Source: Plutella xylostella | Lineage: Eukaryota; Arthropoda; Insecta; Lepidoptera; Plutellidae | DNA: 64,000 nt | Assembly (NCBI RefSeq): GCF_932276165.1 | Contig: NC_063997.1 | Location: forward strand, 8,752,001 to 8,816,000 | Reading direction: 5' to 3' | Part shown: in pieces, positions 1-12,700 of the stretch | Layout: each line of letters starts with the position of its first letter | Position numbering within the stretch: position 1 is the first letter of the stretch | Made by a program: the position numbers and the translations under genes | The notes under the pieces: generated by a model | Told to the model about the DNA's origin: nothing | The model's input: the letters and a program-made list of their open reading frames with translations, nothing else | Databases searched by the model: none

Positions 1-97
1 CCGTAAAATGTGGTAAGATTATCTTTAACAAATCTATCTTCATTTAGATTTAAAAACGAATAGTATAACAATACTTATTTGCTTTGCTTTTCTTTAG

Positions 98-3000
98 GTT
101 TGATGGGATTCCAGTGCTATTTCTCCCCGGGAACTCTGGCAGTCACATGCAGGGTCGTTCCCTGGCTTCAGTGGCTCTCAGAAAGGCAATGTCTAGCCCA
201 CATGAGTTCCACTTCGACTATTTCATGGGTAAGACTTAGTGCCCACATATCACTGTGGCTTACGAACTTGCCATACTAAATACTAAGTGACACAATAGTA
301 TCATGTTTATTTTCATAATTGATTTATTTATAACTAGAGTATCATCTTGTACTTAATTTTAAGTATGAATGTAATCCAGATAAATTGTCACCATTTTGTA
401 AAAAGCAACAAGAACTTTTAATTGAAAAGATAACTGTAAAAGTAGCAATATCCTTTTACCAAACTTCTTTGTCATACTTTACTAATAAATCTCTATCATA
501 CCCACTTATCACCAGTAATGTGTGTCACTATGAAATTTTCAGTTAGCTTCAATGAAGACTTGTCTGGCCTTTATGGAGGTGTGCTTCCAAGTCAAACAGA
601 CTATGCTGCTGCTTGCATCAGAAAGATCTTGAGTCTCTATAAAACAAATGCCTATACAAAGACAGTGCCTACCTCTGTGATACTTATTGGCCATTCTATG
701 GTGAGTCCATCCCCTCTTGTTAAATTGTGAGAAATATGTGAACAGTATTATTTATTTGATATCTCAAGCACCAGTACCAATAATAAGGCAATAATAATTA
801 TATCTACAATGGAAATATTATTTTATAAGTTCTTTTCCACTTCTTCTATTACCATTTTCCAACAACATTCTATGTAAAACTAATTTCTGCACACAGTATA
901 GTCACCAACTAAAAGACACAATTGGTTCAACAGGGAGGCTTAGTAGCCAAGCGGCTCTTAGCCTATCCTGATACCATAGACGTGGCCAACATAGCTATTA
1001 CCCTGGCAGCACCACTGGAGGCTCCAGTCATCAACACAGACCTGGCCATGGATGATTATTACAAAAGCATAGACCTTGAATGGGGCTTGCATGTTAATGG
1101 GAATCCAGAAGTCAAGAATAAGAAGGTTCTGCTGACATTCGGCAATGGACCCCGAGATCTGCTGGTGCCATCTGGCCTGATCGCCTCAAATGATAGTGAT
1201 CTGAATGCTGTGGTAAGTCACTTTTAGATCTCTACATAGCTATATTCTATTCTATTCTATTCTATTCTCTGTGGGGGTGTAAGTACCTACACCTGGCTCT
1301 CTCGAATGGAACCTTTGTGCATATCCCCAAGGTCTAAACTGCCTTCCTAAGCTTGGACCATTTCCCACCACGCTGGTCCACTGCGGGTTGGTGGGTTCAC
1401 ATATCTAGATGTGCTAAATCTAGATATGCAGGTTTCCTCACGATGTTTTCCTTCACCGTAAGAGCGATGGTATACATTGTACTTAAATTCAGAAAAGAAC
1501 TCATTGGTACATGTCAGCGCCGGGATTCGAACCCGCATCTCTGGCGTGAGAAGCGGGCGCTTACCCGACTGAGCTACCACCGCTACATAGCTATACAAAT
1601 TATTGTATTTTTTATTTGGAATATATTATAATATTTTATCTTTTGTATACTTTTGCTTTGCCAAAAAATAAAAACATGATGTTTAAGGTAAATGAAATGG
1701 ACATATAGATAGATATTTTTAGTTTTGAATACTCTTTCTATCACTGTAGGAGATTCAACAGGTTAACTTATAATAACACCAACTTACACCAATATATTTT
1801 TATCAGGCAACCGCCATACCAGGTGTGTGGGTGTCTCCAGACCACGTCAGCATAGTGTGGTGCAAGCAGCTTGTGATCACCATCACTCGGTTCCTGTTCT
1901 CTATAGTGGACCTGGCGACCAACCAGCTGACGCAGGACAAGCCGTTGGTCATGAGCAAGGCGAGGATGTACTTTCAAGTAAGTAAGGATAAAAATTAACA
2001 TTATTAATAGGGGCTTTCTATTTGCACTGATGTGATCTGGAAGTGCATGGTTATTTGTTTAAAAAAACACTTTATTGTATACATGTATACACATAGATCA
2101 GATGAACAATAAAATAAAGCATATAACATAATAACTGTTCTTAACTAAGTAGGTATACAAGGGCGGACTTATCGCTTATAAATACATAGTTATCATTACG
2201 AGCTATTCTTTCACCATAAGAGCATGAATGTAATTTTATTTATAAGACTTCTGAAAAATCCTTTATTTTAATCCTAGACAGTCTTTCGAATGAGAGGATA
2301 AGATCTTATCCGTCCTCTCTTATGGCGCTTAATTTCTAAACATTACTACATGAAATATTTACAGGCAAACCGCTCCACAACACTCAGTCCTGACATCAAG
2401 AGGGCGGTGGTGAGCATGCAGGCCGACGCGTTCTGGTACGAGGACAACCGGCGAGTCTACCAGATAGCCAGACCCGAAATAACCAAGTGAGTGTAATGTG
2501 TGACAAACTGAATTAAGTTTTTGGGCATTTCGCCTCAGCTTCACCATACTCTGTTAGATCATAACAAGGGATTAGTTGTTGACTTTAAGAATTTAATATG
2601 GAGATGAAGATAATATATGTATTAGCTAGCTAATGTAACGGGGGTGTTAATGATCTAACAGACTATGGTGAAATTGGGGCTTAGAATGACGAATTAATAT
2701 TCATAACAAATCTATTTAATTTTATACTTCATTGATTCATTCATCTTCTACTACTAATTCTACTCATTTATTCCACCGGCTTATAAAGTAAAATCATAAT
2801 AAATAGGGCGTGTTTATCATTGCTATAAATTGATAAATGCAAGCTAAGCTTTTTATCGGTATGAATGGATTTTCTTCTTTATACAAGTAGATAAAACAGT
2901 TTTTACACACAACACTTCGTTTACTGTATAGAATACGTATCTTTTTATTTGCTTCAATGTAAAGCAAATAAATATTTCACAAAATCCTAAAATGTATGTT

Positions 3001-6000
3001 GGCAGAGTTCCCATTAGTGTGGGAAATGTTTATTTCGTCATCAGCTGAACTTGGACTCATCTGCGTCAAATTGCGCAATATTCTAATTTACAAACATAAC
3101 ATTGTCATTTTTTTCTAGCGTCATGTTAACGATATTCGGAAGAGCGGTTCAGCTAACAACGTAACAACGTCTCTATTTCGTTGCATTAAACTTCGTATTT
3201 CTAAAGCAAGAGCAGCCCCAGTTTCGTAAATAATAATAGCTAATCAAATTGTACAGTGTGAACCATAAAACCTATTGTTAATTTGTATTGGATACCTACA
3301 TTTCGGAGTACACTCTCATGTTTACAACACCATTAATATTATGGCCTCATTACTTCGCCTTAGTCTAACATTATAACAGAGGCAAATATCATTTATCACA
3401 ACGCTGAAGGATATCTTATCGGTAGGTTCATACGCACATATCATCTGTCCAGCGTATTTATTCTAGAGAATCTATTTTTGCATAATACCTACCTGTGTCA
3501 TAAGTATACCATAATCGAGTAGGTATTGGTGATAGATATTTACTTATGTATGTATACACATCAATGACCTACACAGTCATACTAATATTAGATCAGCAAA
3601 TCTATAGGTACATGCCACTAAATAATCTACATATGCTATTTTTGTTCCAGAACGACGTATCTGATGATAAGGCTGGTGAATTACCCTCAGAATCGCTTCG
3701 TGGCGATAGAAGGAGTCAATGCGGACGACAAGGACTGGCTGTTCGGGTGTAACGCTCAGCATGTGTATGGCACACATCGATATTGGTAAATAAACATAAA
3801 TATATTACTTACCTAGACTAATGTACTATTAATGTATGGCCGTTAAGAGAATGCATTTTTGATATAATGATGATTTCATTTTGATATTTGATAAGTGCAA
3901 AGGAAACCCAACTTTACTTACCAAACATAAGCGAATAATAAAAACGCCCGAAAGTTTCTGTCATTTGACAAAAACTCAAAGTAAAATAAACACTACCTAA
4001 CACAAGCACGTATACATTTCCAGTAAACAAGCGACGTCGCTATCCGATCTGACCCGCTGGGCCGGCGCCGCCACAGACTTCGGGCGACGGAAGCTGGCGA
4101 CTGTCATCCTGCATGATGTCAAGGCGAAGAATCCTGGCTGGTCGCACGTGGTGGTGAGAGTGTCGCCTACTAGGAGACCTGTAAGTATTTTGTGATGGTT
4201 TTAAATTATGATCTGAGGTTTGAAATTAACCGAAAAATAATGTGGGTTGGGTAATGTAGCCACAGATAAATTCATCGTATAAGGTGACATGTTGGAGACT
4301 TCCTTTACTATATTTCTTTAAAGTTTACAAAGCCAGCCGTTCAAATTGTATCTGCTCAGTTGGTATTATAAATTATTTTGTCATGGCGTTAAACTTTTGT
4401 TCGGTTATTGACCAACTGCAACGCCAATGTGATTGTGACGGAAATCAGCGTAAACTGTGGCAGCACTGGCTTATAACTCGGTATATTGTCATCATGTTCC
4501 TCATACATTCAAAGAAGACAGTTTACTAACATCTAAAATCTACTAGTATCTAAATATGTCCTTTCAGATTGTCCTAAACGTCGACATAAACGACCTCGCG
4601 TCTAGACGGATCACCGTAGACCTACCGTCAGACTTCTCCGTCTCAAAACAAGTGATCAGACAGGAAACGGAAGCGGGCAGTCTGTACTACGAACTGATAC
4701 TGCCAGGCTTCAACCGGGTGTACCAGGCGTTCTACTTGTATGTGGAGCCGACGCCGCGGTGCAAAGCTAGTCAGTACCATGCGTCCGCTGAAGTGCATGT
4801 GCCGTGGGCTGAGAATCATGAGTATACGCATTATTTTACGTGAGTATTGAAAAATGGTATAAGTTTATAAAAAAATATTAGCCATAGAATTTATGACCTA
4901 TGTAGTTGCCTGACCCATAGGTTCATAGTTCACTTATTTTTTGTAATACTCACCTTTATTCACTGAGTGAGGAAAGGCATCAGGTGATAGAGTTATAGAG
5001 ATATGCTTCTTTGGAGGGTTGGGTACTGGCTGTATTATAAATATGCAGGATTTTTGTTGCTATGCAGTAATTGAAACGTTATTTTCAGGCAGCTGAAACG
5101 ATCTCCTATGAAACTCCGACTGTTCAAAAGCAACCCCAATTCTACAGTAGGATCAGATGACAAAGACCATGTGAAAATCACCCTACTACTGGATCCACAG
5201 TGCACTTATACGATAAGGTATATATGCGATTATACATCTCCATTGTACCCACATATTATTATTCCAAAGTCAGCAAAATTTCATTATTATTTGAGAGATA
5301 CATAAATAATGTATTACGTAGCGCTAAGTATCAAATTTTTATGATAAACTTCAAATCCTTCAACGGAAGTCAAAGTACTTAATACCACAACAATCAATTT
5401 ACCACCCCTATCTCTAACCCCTCACCATTTCTATTCCAGCATCGCAAACTCATGGTACCACCGGCTAGCCCAGCTAACCCGACACTACACTCCAGTGCTA
5501 GTGCCCTACGTAGCAGCTATAGTGCTTCTAGCAGCTAGGTCCAACCTACAACACCTGTGGAAAGAGGGCTCGTGTCTGTCGATGCATAGTGCGTTGATGA
5601 GCGACGGAGTCAAACCGTATTACTCGCTGGTTTACAGCCGGTTCGCTGTTTTGGGTTTGATGTGAGTATTGTTTGTTTGTTAAAGTATATTATAGACGGC
5701 CGATTGGCATAGTGGTTAGTGACTCTGACTACTGAGCCGAAGGTCCCGGGTTCGTCCCGGCTGGAGCAGATATTTGTTTAAACATAGATATTTGTTCTCG
5801 GGTCTTGGATGTGCCCGTAAAATGGCAATAGGCCCGCCCCCTATTACATTGGGACTAACATAAACACTGGCGAAAAGTGGGTGCGGCAATGCACCTCTGC
5901 CTACCCCGCAAGGGAGTACATTAGTACAAGGTGTGAGTGTTTATATTATATTACTTAACACAACACATACACAGGTTACACAGCAAGATTACTAACATAT

Positions 6001-8481
6001 ACTCTCGCGAGCAATGACAAAGTTCCATTACTGACTAACTCAAACGGAGAAGAGTATCTACTATTGTGATAAATATCCAGTTTCAAAGAATACCTATTCA
6101 GTCATGAAGTACACACCCATAATTTATTGCAATACCCTTCACCGTTTCCAGGACAATCCCAACCCTAACCTTCGTATTCGAGAGCTCGAGCTGGAAGCAC
6201 CTGGAGCTGCGCTACTTCTGCAAGTCCCTCCTAGTTCTGCCGGCGTACCTGGCCGCCCTGGGGCTGGTCAATGTGGTGGCGCTGGCGTTTCTAGCTGTCA
6301 TGGTGTCCTCGTCTCAGCTGGCGCATCGGTTGCTGTTTAGGTGAGAGCTTTGGTTTGAATTTATGAGCGGCGGGTGTTGAAAAACTACTGGAAAATAAAA
6401 TTAGAATGCCTAAAGTGGGGTTTACACGATAAGAACACAGACCCACAATAACTAACCCGATTATTCATAGAAAAGTTTTAGGACGTTTTAGCTATTGAGA
6501 CATGAAGTCTACTTGTGGAAGTTAAAATAGTATGAAAAACTTGCCTTAAAACACATAATTTCGCTAAGAAGCCAAAGTCAAGTTTATCTAAAACGCTTTC
6601 GAATCATTGCACCACTAACTACCTAATTTTCCGTTAGGGTTCAAAAATCATACTTACCTTATACCTACCGCTGGTTCCAACATCACTTTATGTCCCATAA
6701 TCCTTTAATACCTACCGCTGGTAGCATCACTGCTGTTAGCAACACTTCATTAACAATAATCCTTTCCCCTTACAGGATAGTCTGGCGCGGTGGCCCCAAC
6801 CTGGCCGAGAAGGTGGCGTCAGGGCTCCAGAAGCTGCCCCTGCTAGTGAGCCTCATACTGGTGATGTCTGCGCCGCTGTCGTGTGGCGCCGCGTCGCTGG
6901 CCGCCGGCGCCGCGTTCTATGCGTTTATGGTAAGGGTGGTGTTTGAGTGTAGTGGTTAGTGGGTGTGGGGGCACCCTTTGGTGTGTAGAATTTATTGTGG
7001 GTGTTGGTGTTGGTCCTGGAATATGCGAGTGGGATACAATATGAACAGTTGGTGAGTCATATTTTACATTAGGTGTCCCCTGATATGACTCTAGCTGAAT
7101 TTAAAATCTATAATCGTCTAACGGTGACCCATGAGAATTTAAACGCTTGACTCAGCTTCGTTTTTCTATTCTATTTTCAGATCTCAAAAATGTACGAAGA
7201 GTACCTAGAAGATTACGTATACAAAATTATGGCGAGAATAGCCGCTCGAATTTGTCGAGTGTTCTCGAAAAAACGACCTAACACAGAAACTGATACTCAG
7301 AGTAACGCAGCCTTAGTGCCCAAAGAAGATACTACTAGTCAAATTAGTGCGAAAAAAACGAGTGAAGAAAATAATCCAAAAGAAACTAAAGAGATTGTAG
7401 ATGTTAGCAATAATAAAGATACAGAGAACGAAAATAAAGATACAGACATAGATAATGCAATTAAAGATAAAGAATTCAAGTCGGAAGAAACTCAAGCATT
7501 AGTAGCAGTTTCTGACAGCGAGACTAGACAAGAGGTAGAATCTAAAGAAGAATCAAAGAAGTCTAGAAGAAGAAGGAAGTCAGATCATGAGATGGACGAG
7601 GAATTGAGCAATTTGCATTTTCATACCATGATGTTCTTCTTGTGGATGGTTGTGACTTTAATAAATGTGCCATGTTTGTTAACTTGGGCTAGGAATTTTA
7701 AGTAAGTTTTCATGAATTCCAATATGATAATAAATAACCTAAAAATATTGTATAAGTTATACATTTATTTTATCATTTATATACTGTTTCAGGTATTCAA
7801 TGGTGCTAAAGCCTGATACCTCATACCACACTGGCCTAATAATGTCAGTTTGCTCCAGTGCGGTGTGGCAAATAGAAGGACCAAGACGAAACAAGTAAGA
7901 CATTCTACTTTATTAGTCCCCAGATAAAAAGTAGCCTGTAGGACCCAAACATAAAAGTTCAATTTTGGTAATTAGCTTATTGTTTCTTCAGTTTATTTGT
8001 TACAAACATACATACACCATAAATTCATATACATACCTTATTATCCATAACATAACACTTATGTAAACATGTTTGTCTTTTCAGGAGATGCAGTGAGTTT
8101 CTATCAGCCCTTCTCTTCGCAATGGCTGTGTTTATACTATCGCTGGGGCCTCTGTCTCTAACTATTGTCAACTACAGTGTGACCTTTATGTTTGCTATGA
8201 TCACTGTGCAACAGTATGTCAATATCTTCGATGAAGATGTTGTAGCTGAAGAAACCCCAGTGGAAAAACCACAAGATTGTGATAATTCATCATCAAAAGA
8301 AGATAGAAATGATGAGCCTGGACCTTCTCATAGCGGTGACAAGACCAGTGATGCTGATGACAAAACTCAGAGTAGTGAAGCAACTCAAAGCACCCCAGAC
8401 TGTAATGTTTGCAATGAGAATAGAATATATAATGTTTTTAAAAATTTAAGGGAGAAATTCAACTTTAATGAAGATTTATGA
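98..8481 (+). CDS. PGAP1: GPI inositol-deacylase PGAP1 (5' partial, 15 exons seen)
   Basis: ER membrane hydrolase that removes the acyl chain from inositol of GPI anchors after attachment to protein. Coding exons: 98-228, 543-700, 934-1212, 1807-1977, 2365-2486, 3651-3785, 4024-4180, 4568-4839, 5089-5217, 5440-5661, 6152-6340, 6776-6929, 7181-7701, 7793-7894, 8085-8481; all have AG/GT borders and phases close without a stop (about 1045 codons here). The first exon encodes 'PVLFLPGNSGSHMQGRSLAS', a PGAP1 hallmark. The lipase serine box GHSM|GG is split by the intron at 701-933. Later exons (5440 onward) carry five or six hydrophobic segments, as expected for the multi-pass C-terminus. Exon 7181-7701 adds a long Lys/Glu/Asp-rich loop. 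The N-terminal exon(s) with the start codon and first membrane segment lie upstream of the window. Identity is very secure; exact borders are by eye. The 1.16-kb intron 2487-3650 holds a MITE and otherwise nothing recognised. Confidence 0.95.
1240..1583 (-). mobile_element. tRNA-headed SINE, family A, copy 1
   Basis: On the minus strand the element begins at about 1583 with a tRNA-like head: A box 'TAGCTCAGTCGGG' and B box 'GGTTCGAATCC'. It continues through a body and ends in a (AGAAT)n tail, seen on the plus strand as repeated TATTC at 1243-1267. Two more copies occur (43585-43916 and a headless one near 60942-61078). It lies in a PGAP1 intron. It resembles the Metulj-type SINEs of Lepidoptera, but that name is from memory and unverified. 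Confidence 0.85.
2056..2200 (-). repeat. LINE 3'-end fragment
   Basis: The stretch starts with 'AAAACACTTTATTGTATACA' and contains 'GGGCGGACTTATCGCTTATAA', a layout shared with the 3' end of the better preserved LINE at 37343-39545 (GGCGGTCTTATCGCTTAAAG). It is read as a 5'-truncated, minus-strand remnant in a PGAP1 intron. No coding part is visible. Confidence 0.5.
2530..2684. mobile_element. fold-back MITE, family M1, copy 1
   Basis: Inverted arms at about 2532-2565 (CTTCACCATACTCTGTTAG) and 2650-2682 (CTAACAGACTATGGTGAAA) flank a short AT-rich middle. The same arms and the same internal 'TAACAAGGGATTAG/GAG' motif recur in a STRAP intron at 11418-11610. No coding capacity, so a non-autonomous element. 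Confidence 0.75.
5699..5945 (+). mobile_element. tRNA-headed SINE, family B
   Basis: A tRNA-like head starts near 5699: A-box-like 'TGGCATAGTGGTTAGTGAC' and B-box-like 'GGTCCCGGGTTCG'. The body reads 'TCTCGGGTCTTGGATG' and 'CCGCAAGGGAGTACATTAGT', typical of lepidopteran SINE bodies. It sits in the PGAP1 intron 5662-6151. A degenerate relative of the 'GGGTCTTGGATG' part is seen at about 59050. It is not a functional tRNA: the acceptor stem does not pair and the body continues for about 170 bases. Confidence 0.75.
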
Positions 8482-8729
8482 ACCTCATAATTTTATTTAC
8501 TTAGTTGTTATGTTATTTGTGAAATGAGTTTAGATATTTATTTTGGCATTATGATATTATTATAACTAATATACAGTTTTAACTACTCATAAGTAGACTC
8601 ATGTAAATATTATTTATTAAATTTGTGTAGGTAAGTACATTGCTTATTGCTATTGTGGCCTATTTAAGGTAGGTGTAATTTATGTTCTGTTTATTCTTTG
8701 ATGAGATTGATTGCGCTGGATTTATGGCT

Positions 8730-8735
8730 AATAAA
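8730..8735 (+). terminator. PGAP1 poly(A) signal (AATAAA)
   Basis: Canonical AATAAA about 250 bases after the PGAP1 stop codon, followed by a T/G-rich stretch (GTGTTTTGTTATTTAG). It is the best placed signal before the convergent SPCS1 gene. Confidence 0.55.
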
Positions 8736-8894
8736 CGGATAGGCATTGTCAAATTATAACGTGTTTTGTTATTTAGTAATATAATCAATTTATAATAAAA
8801 CTGATAGGTATCTAACTACCTTTCATTGTAGGCTTCAGCCAGTTGTTGCAGAGAAAGTAATAATAAAACTAAACAGAGTTATTCCTTAAAGCTA

Positions 8895-8900
8895 TTTATT
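8895..8900 (-). terminator. SPCS1 poly(A) signal (AATAAA on minus)
   Basis: TTTATT on the plus strand, i.e. AATAAA on the minus strand, 60 bases beyond the SPCS1 stop codon. It gives a compact 3' UTR for SPCS1 and leaves roughly 150 bases between the two convergent transcripts. Confidence 0.6.
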
Positions 8901-8959
8901 TAACACATACAATAAAAGATCAATCATAAATATACAACCAAGAACCAGTCACAGAAGTA

Positions 8960-9244
8960 TCACTTTTTGCCTTTCTTGCCAGTGGTGGACTTCTCTTCAG
9001 TATTCTTCGGGTTCTGCCAGTTCAGCGGGTTGCGGCGGTACATGGGCCACGGTGGCACGGTGAGGATCGCAGCTAGGATGAAACCGGCACCCAAAATGTA
9101 CACAGATTGTGAAAACTGCTGTACAATGTAGCCCCAAACAAAACCGACGATGCTGAATAGGGTTATGATGGCGCGATATAACTTCTCAGCTTTGGCTTGA
9201 CCGACATAGTCAATATGTGTTGGAATAGAGGAAAAGAAATCCAT
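8960..9244 (-). CDS. SPCS1: signal peptidase complex subunit 1 (SPC12)
   Basis: Small non-catalytic subunit of the ER signal peptidase complex, which cuts signal peptides from nascent secretory proteins; SPC12 helps the enzyme tell signal peptides from membrane anchors. The 94-aa product is the usual family length. It opens 'MDFFSSIPTHIDYVGQ', then 'AEKLYR' leading into two membrane segments (about residues 25-45 and 50-66) in the short-loop hairpin typical of SPC12. Next comes 'PPWPMYRRNPLNWQ' and a Lys-rich cytosolic tail ending GKKGKK. Single exon, no intron. It is convergent with PGAP1 and divergent from STRAP. The start is the only Met before the conserved N-terminus. Confidence 0.95.
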   Translation of the reverse strand: MDFFSSIPTHIDYVGQAKAEKLYRAIITLFSIVGFVWGYIVQQFSQSVYILGAGFILAAILTVPPWPMYRRNPLNWQNPKNTEEKSTTGKKGKK

Positions 9245-9742
9245 TTTTGCAGCGAAAAATTATAAATTGTTTTCGACTTGCTCGATTTGACAACGTTTAC
9301 AACTTTTGACAAGACAAGACACGTCAGTCAGTCAAATCGTTCATTCACTAATCTGTGATGATATTAGAAAGCGCGACACACACAGCGCAAGTCGACTCGC
9401 CTTCCCAAACGAAACTTGAAGAACTCAAAAGAGCATGCGATTGTAGATGTACCTAGATCATCGGAGCGCTCATTTTTGATTTTGAGAATCAGGGAAATGA
9501 GAGGTTTTTATTTTGTCAGACCTATCAGTAGATAAGTCGCGTGATACTGAAATGAACCTAAAGTCATATATTTTTTTAAAGTTTGGTAACACTGCGAGTT
9601 CTTTTCTTTCTCTTTCTTTTTTCCGTCATCATCAGTCGATTGTCAACATTCAGCACGATCAGACTCACTAGGTTAATTTTTAGTTATTCAAAGAAATTTA
9701 GTTTTATTTTCAAAAGTACAATAACTACATATTTGAAACATA
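9245..9742. promoter_or_regulatory. shared promoter interval of SPCS1 and STRAP
   Basis: 498 bases lie between the two divergent start codons, so both promoters must be here or overlap. No TATA box is clear. On the plus strand an insect-initiator-like TCAGTC is at 9632-9637 beside a C/T-rich tract (9600-9622), a candidate STRAP start; another TCAGTCAGTC is near 9324. The role of these sites is inference. Confidence 0.5.
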
Positions 9743-12700
9743 ATGACAACTTTTAAGCAAGTACCTCTCACATGCGGTGGCCATACTCGTCCAGTCGTGC
9801 ATTTGGATTTTAGTGACGTTACAAAGGACGGATTTTATTTGATTTCGGCCTGCAAAGGTGAGTTTTGGCGAATATTTTGTGCGCGGGGGTGCTTTAATCC
9901 TTGACCTAGTTGTAGGTGGAAGACCCGCAAGTGTCTTCGGGTGGAATGACGGAGGCTTGTTCGCAACAGATGTTGTGTGCGGTGATGGATGTGGGACCTT
10001 CACTTTCCTTGTTAGCGAGCACCGGTTGTTGATTCTAGTCATGTTGTGTTGTGCCCATGGTGACCTTGTCTTCCGGCTAAGCAGGAAGCACCTTGAATGT
10101 CCGGCCGCGTACTTCCCTGCAACAGGTTTGCCTTGGCTATGGTGTTGCATAGTTGGTCATGCATGCATGTTGCAATACTTGCAAAGAATATGGTAGCAAA
10201 TTGTAAAGGGCCAGTATTGTTCCTGTTAAACATGTTGACATTTCACTCATTGGTGTGGATTACCTTGTGCTCAATCAAGGTCTTCAGTTACACTTGACAT
10301 GGTTGTATTCTTATAAGAAAATGTATAACATATCTTGCATCACACTGCTGTAGAGGAAAAGATTGTGAATGTCCTTTGCATACCTTGTTGTTAATCTGTA
10401 TTGTGGTTTTTATAGAATAAAGATGAATTGATATTACTCACACAAATTTTATTGCATTTTATGTATTGTAAATGTAAAATATTGTATTTACTAGGACTCT
10501 GAAATATAATATTCTGGCTACTTAAATTATATTTAAATCTCTAGCTATAATTTCCAAAACTATATTAACTTAATATTTAGAAAAAGTTAGTCTGATAATC
10601 CTGATAAACATGAAACTTTTCTTGAATTCCTAAAATAAAAGTACTTTTTTTCATGAAACCTTTCAAAGTTTAGGAATTAATTATTCTCCTACATATTTTT
10701 CTAGATGGAAAACCCATGTTGCGGCAAGGAGAGACAGGGGATTGGATTGGCACCTTCGAGGGACACAAGGGAGCCGTGTGGGGAGTCGCTCTGACACAAA
10801 ACGCCAACCTGGCAGCCAGTGGTGCTGCAGACTTTTCAGGTTAATTCTTTGTTTAACAGTATTGGAAGAAACACATGCACAGCTGGACACCCACTGCAGA
10901 ACATGAGCTTCCTCCAATTTCCTTCCTTAACACTTGCAATGTTATCAGCCCCTGCTGGGGATGAAAGTACTAACCACTACACCATTGGTAGTGATAATAC
11001 ATTAAATACATTCCAATACTTTGTTTGAAATTGTATTTCTCATCATAATTTCTTAATAGAAATGGTCTCTGTATTTTATGCACATTGATAAAGGTTGTGT
11101 GTAAGAGATGGATTCGTAACTATTATCGTATAAGGCCACCTATTGTATATTGTTATTGTAGTATACAAGTGTTTTTGCTTGCTACTAGAAATATTTTATA
11201 TTACTTTTATATTGTAAAGTAAAACCTCCTGATTGCAGCTAAACTATGGGACGCGCGCTACGGCGAGGTGGTGCATACGTTCGAGCACGAGCACATCGTG
11301 AAGAGCGTCAACTTCAGCGCGGACGACTCGCTGTTGCTCACCGCCAGCAACGAGAAGCTCATCCGAGTGTTTGATCTCAACAAGCCGGAGGCTGGACGTG
11401 AGTTAACTGATGAAAATTGGGGCCTAGTTTCACCATACTCTGTTCGATCATTAACACCCCTGTTAGATTATAACAAGGGATGAGATGTTGAATTTTGACA
11501 TAATTATGACAAGAATTCAAGATGAACATGGTGGATAATTTTATTTTAGATGACACAATGTAACAGGGGTGTTAAACGATCTAACAGACTATGGTGAAAC
11601 TAGGTCTAAGTTGGAAGAGAGCTTTTTTGCCATCACAAATGTACCTAAGGACTTCGCTGTTTTTCAGGGACCATGGGTAGGATAGGACATGTTTTTCGGG
11701 AGTGCTTTGTTTGTATAGATAGACTAGTTTCAGAAGACCAGGATGTATAGAAATCCTAGATAGGTATTTGTTGGTCATTATGGGCTGTATCCACTTACTA
11801 TCCCAAGAACAGTAGGTACAATCTTTATCACACATTTCGTACAAGATTTATACAAAGAGACTTCACGTTCACGTGTTTAGACGTTACAATAGTTTTATTC
11901 CTCTACCTGATAGGTTACCTCATTACCGCTTGCTGACCCCTATCACCATAACAATTATTTTCAACACCTTATTTATGTAAATGCCCTTTTTTGCATTCTC
12001 ATAGGAAATAACTTTGCATTGTTTTGCCATAATCAATTTCCTATGATTATTCTAATTATTCATTTGTGTGATTAATTGCGTATTTATCTATAACATTTTC
12101 TGTTATTGAGCAATATTTAGGTCAGTACAGCCGCTTCCGCTTCGTAACATTCCATATAAGAAATATCAGTTTTAATTAAGGATAATAAAGCTAAAAATGC
12201 CCCAGTAACCGCCACAAGGCCAACCCCTTTCTGTAGCGTTGATTCATGCAAGCTTATGTTTTGTTTGTTTCATTCATGGTATTGAATTTTCCTTATATTC
12301 AGTTAGGGTAGATCAGTATTCAGAATACATCTAATAGACAATGGGGTTTTTAATTTAGATACCAGCTTGGCATGAAGGTGCGGAACCCGACAATGGTAGA
12401 ATATATTATTATTGACAACATGCGTAAAACTTGTGAAGTGCACAAAATAAACCTTATCTAGTGGTGTAGCATATCAACTGTAACTTATAGGTATACACAT
12501 CCGGCGCACCCAGGGTATTCAACGATTGACTATAATCTGACTGGTTAATCCTTCCATCACGATGAAAAACCCTAGTCTAACTCTTATGTGGCCTCCGACA
12601 CGTTACGTTAAAAAAAATCGTAAAGCAAACAAGACGTGGAAGATTAGTAACATATAGCTATACCGTTTATCTAACTCTTTGTTAGTTCTATGAATACGGG

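Noticed and set aside
1243..1267. CRISPR-like or satellite array of TATTC units
   Set aside because: Short pentamer tail of the SINE; no spacers.
1500..1583. tRNA gene on the minus strand (good A and B boxes)
   Set aside because: It is the head of a SINE: the same head plus body recurs at 43585-43916 and a long non-tRNA body and TATTC tail follow.
5699..5775. tRNA gene on the plus strand
   Set aside because: Stems do not pair as in a real tRNA and the sequence runs on into a SINE body.
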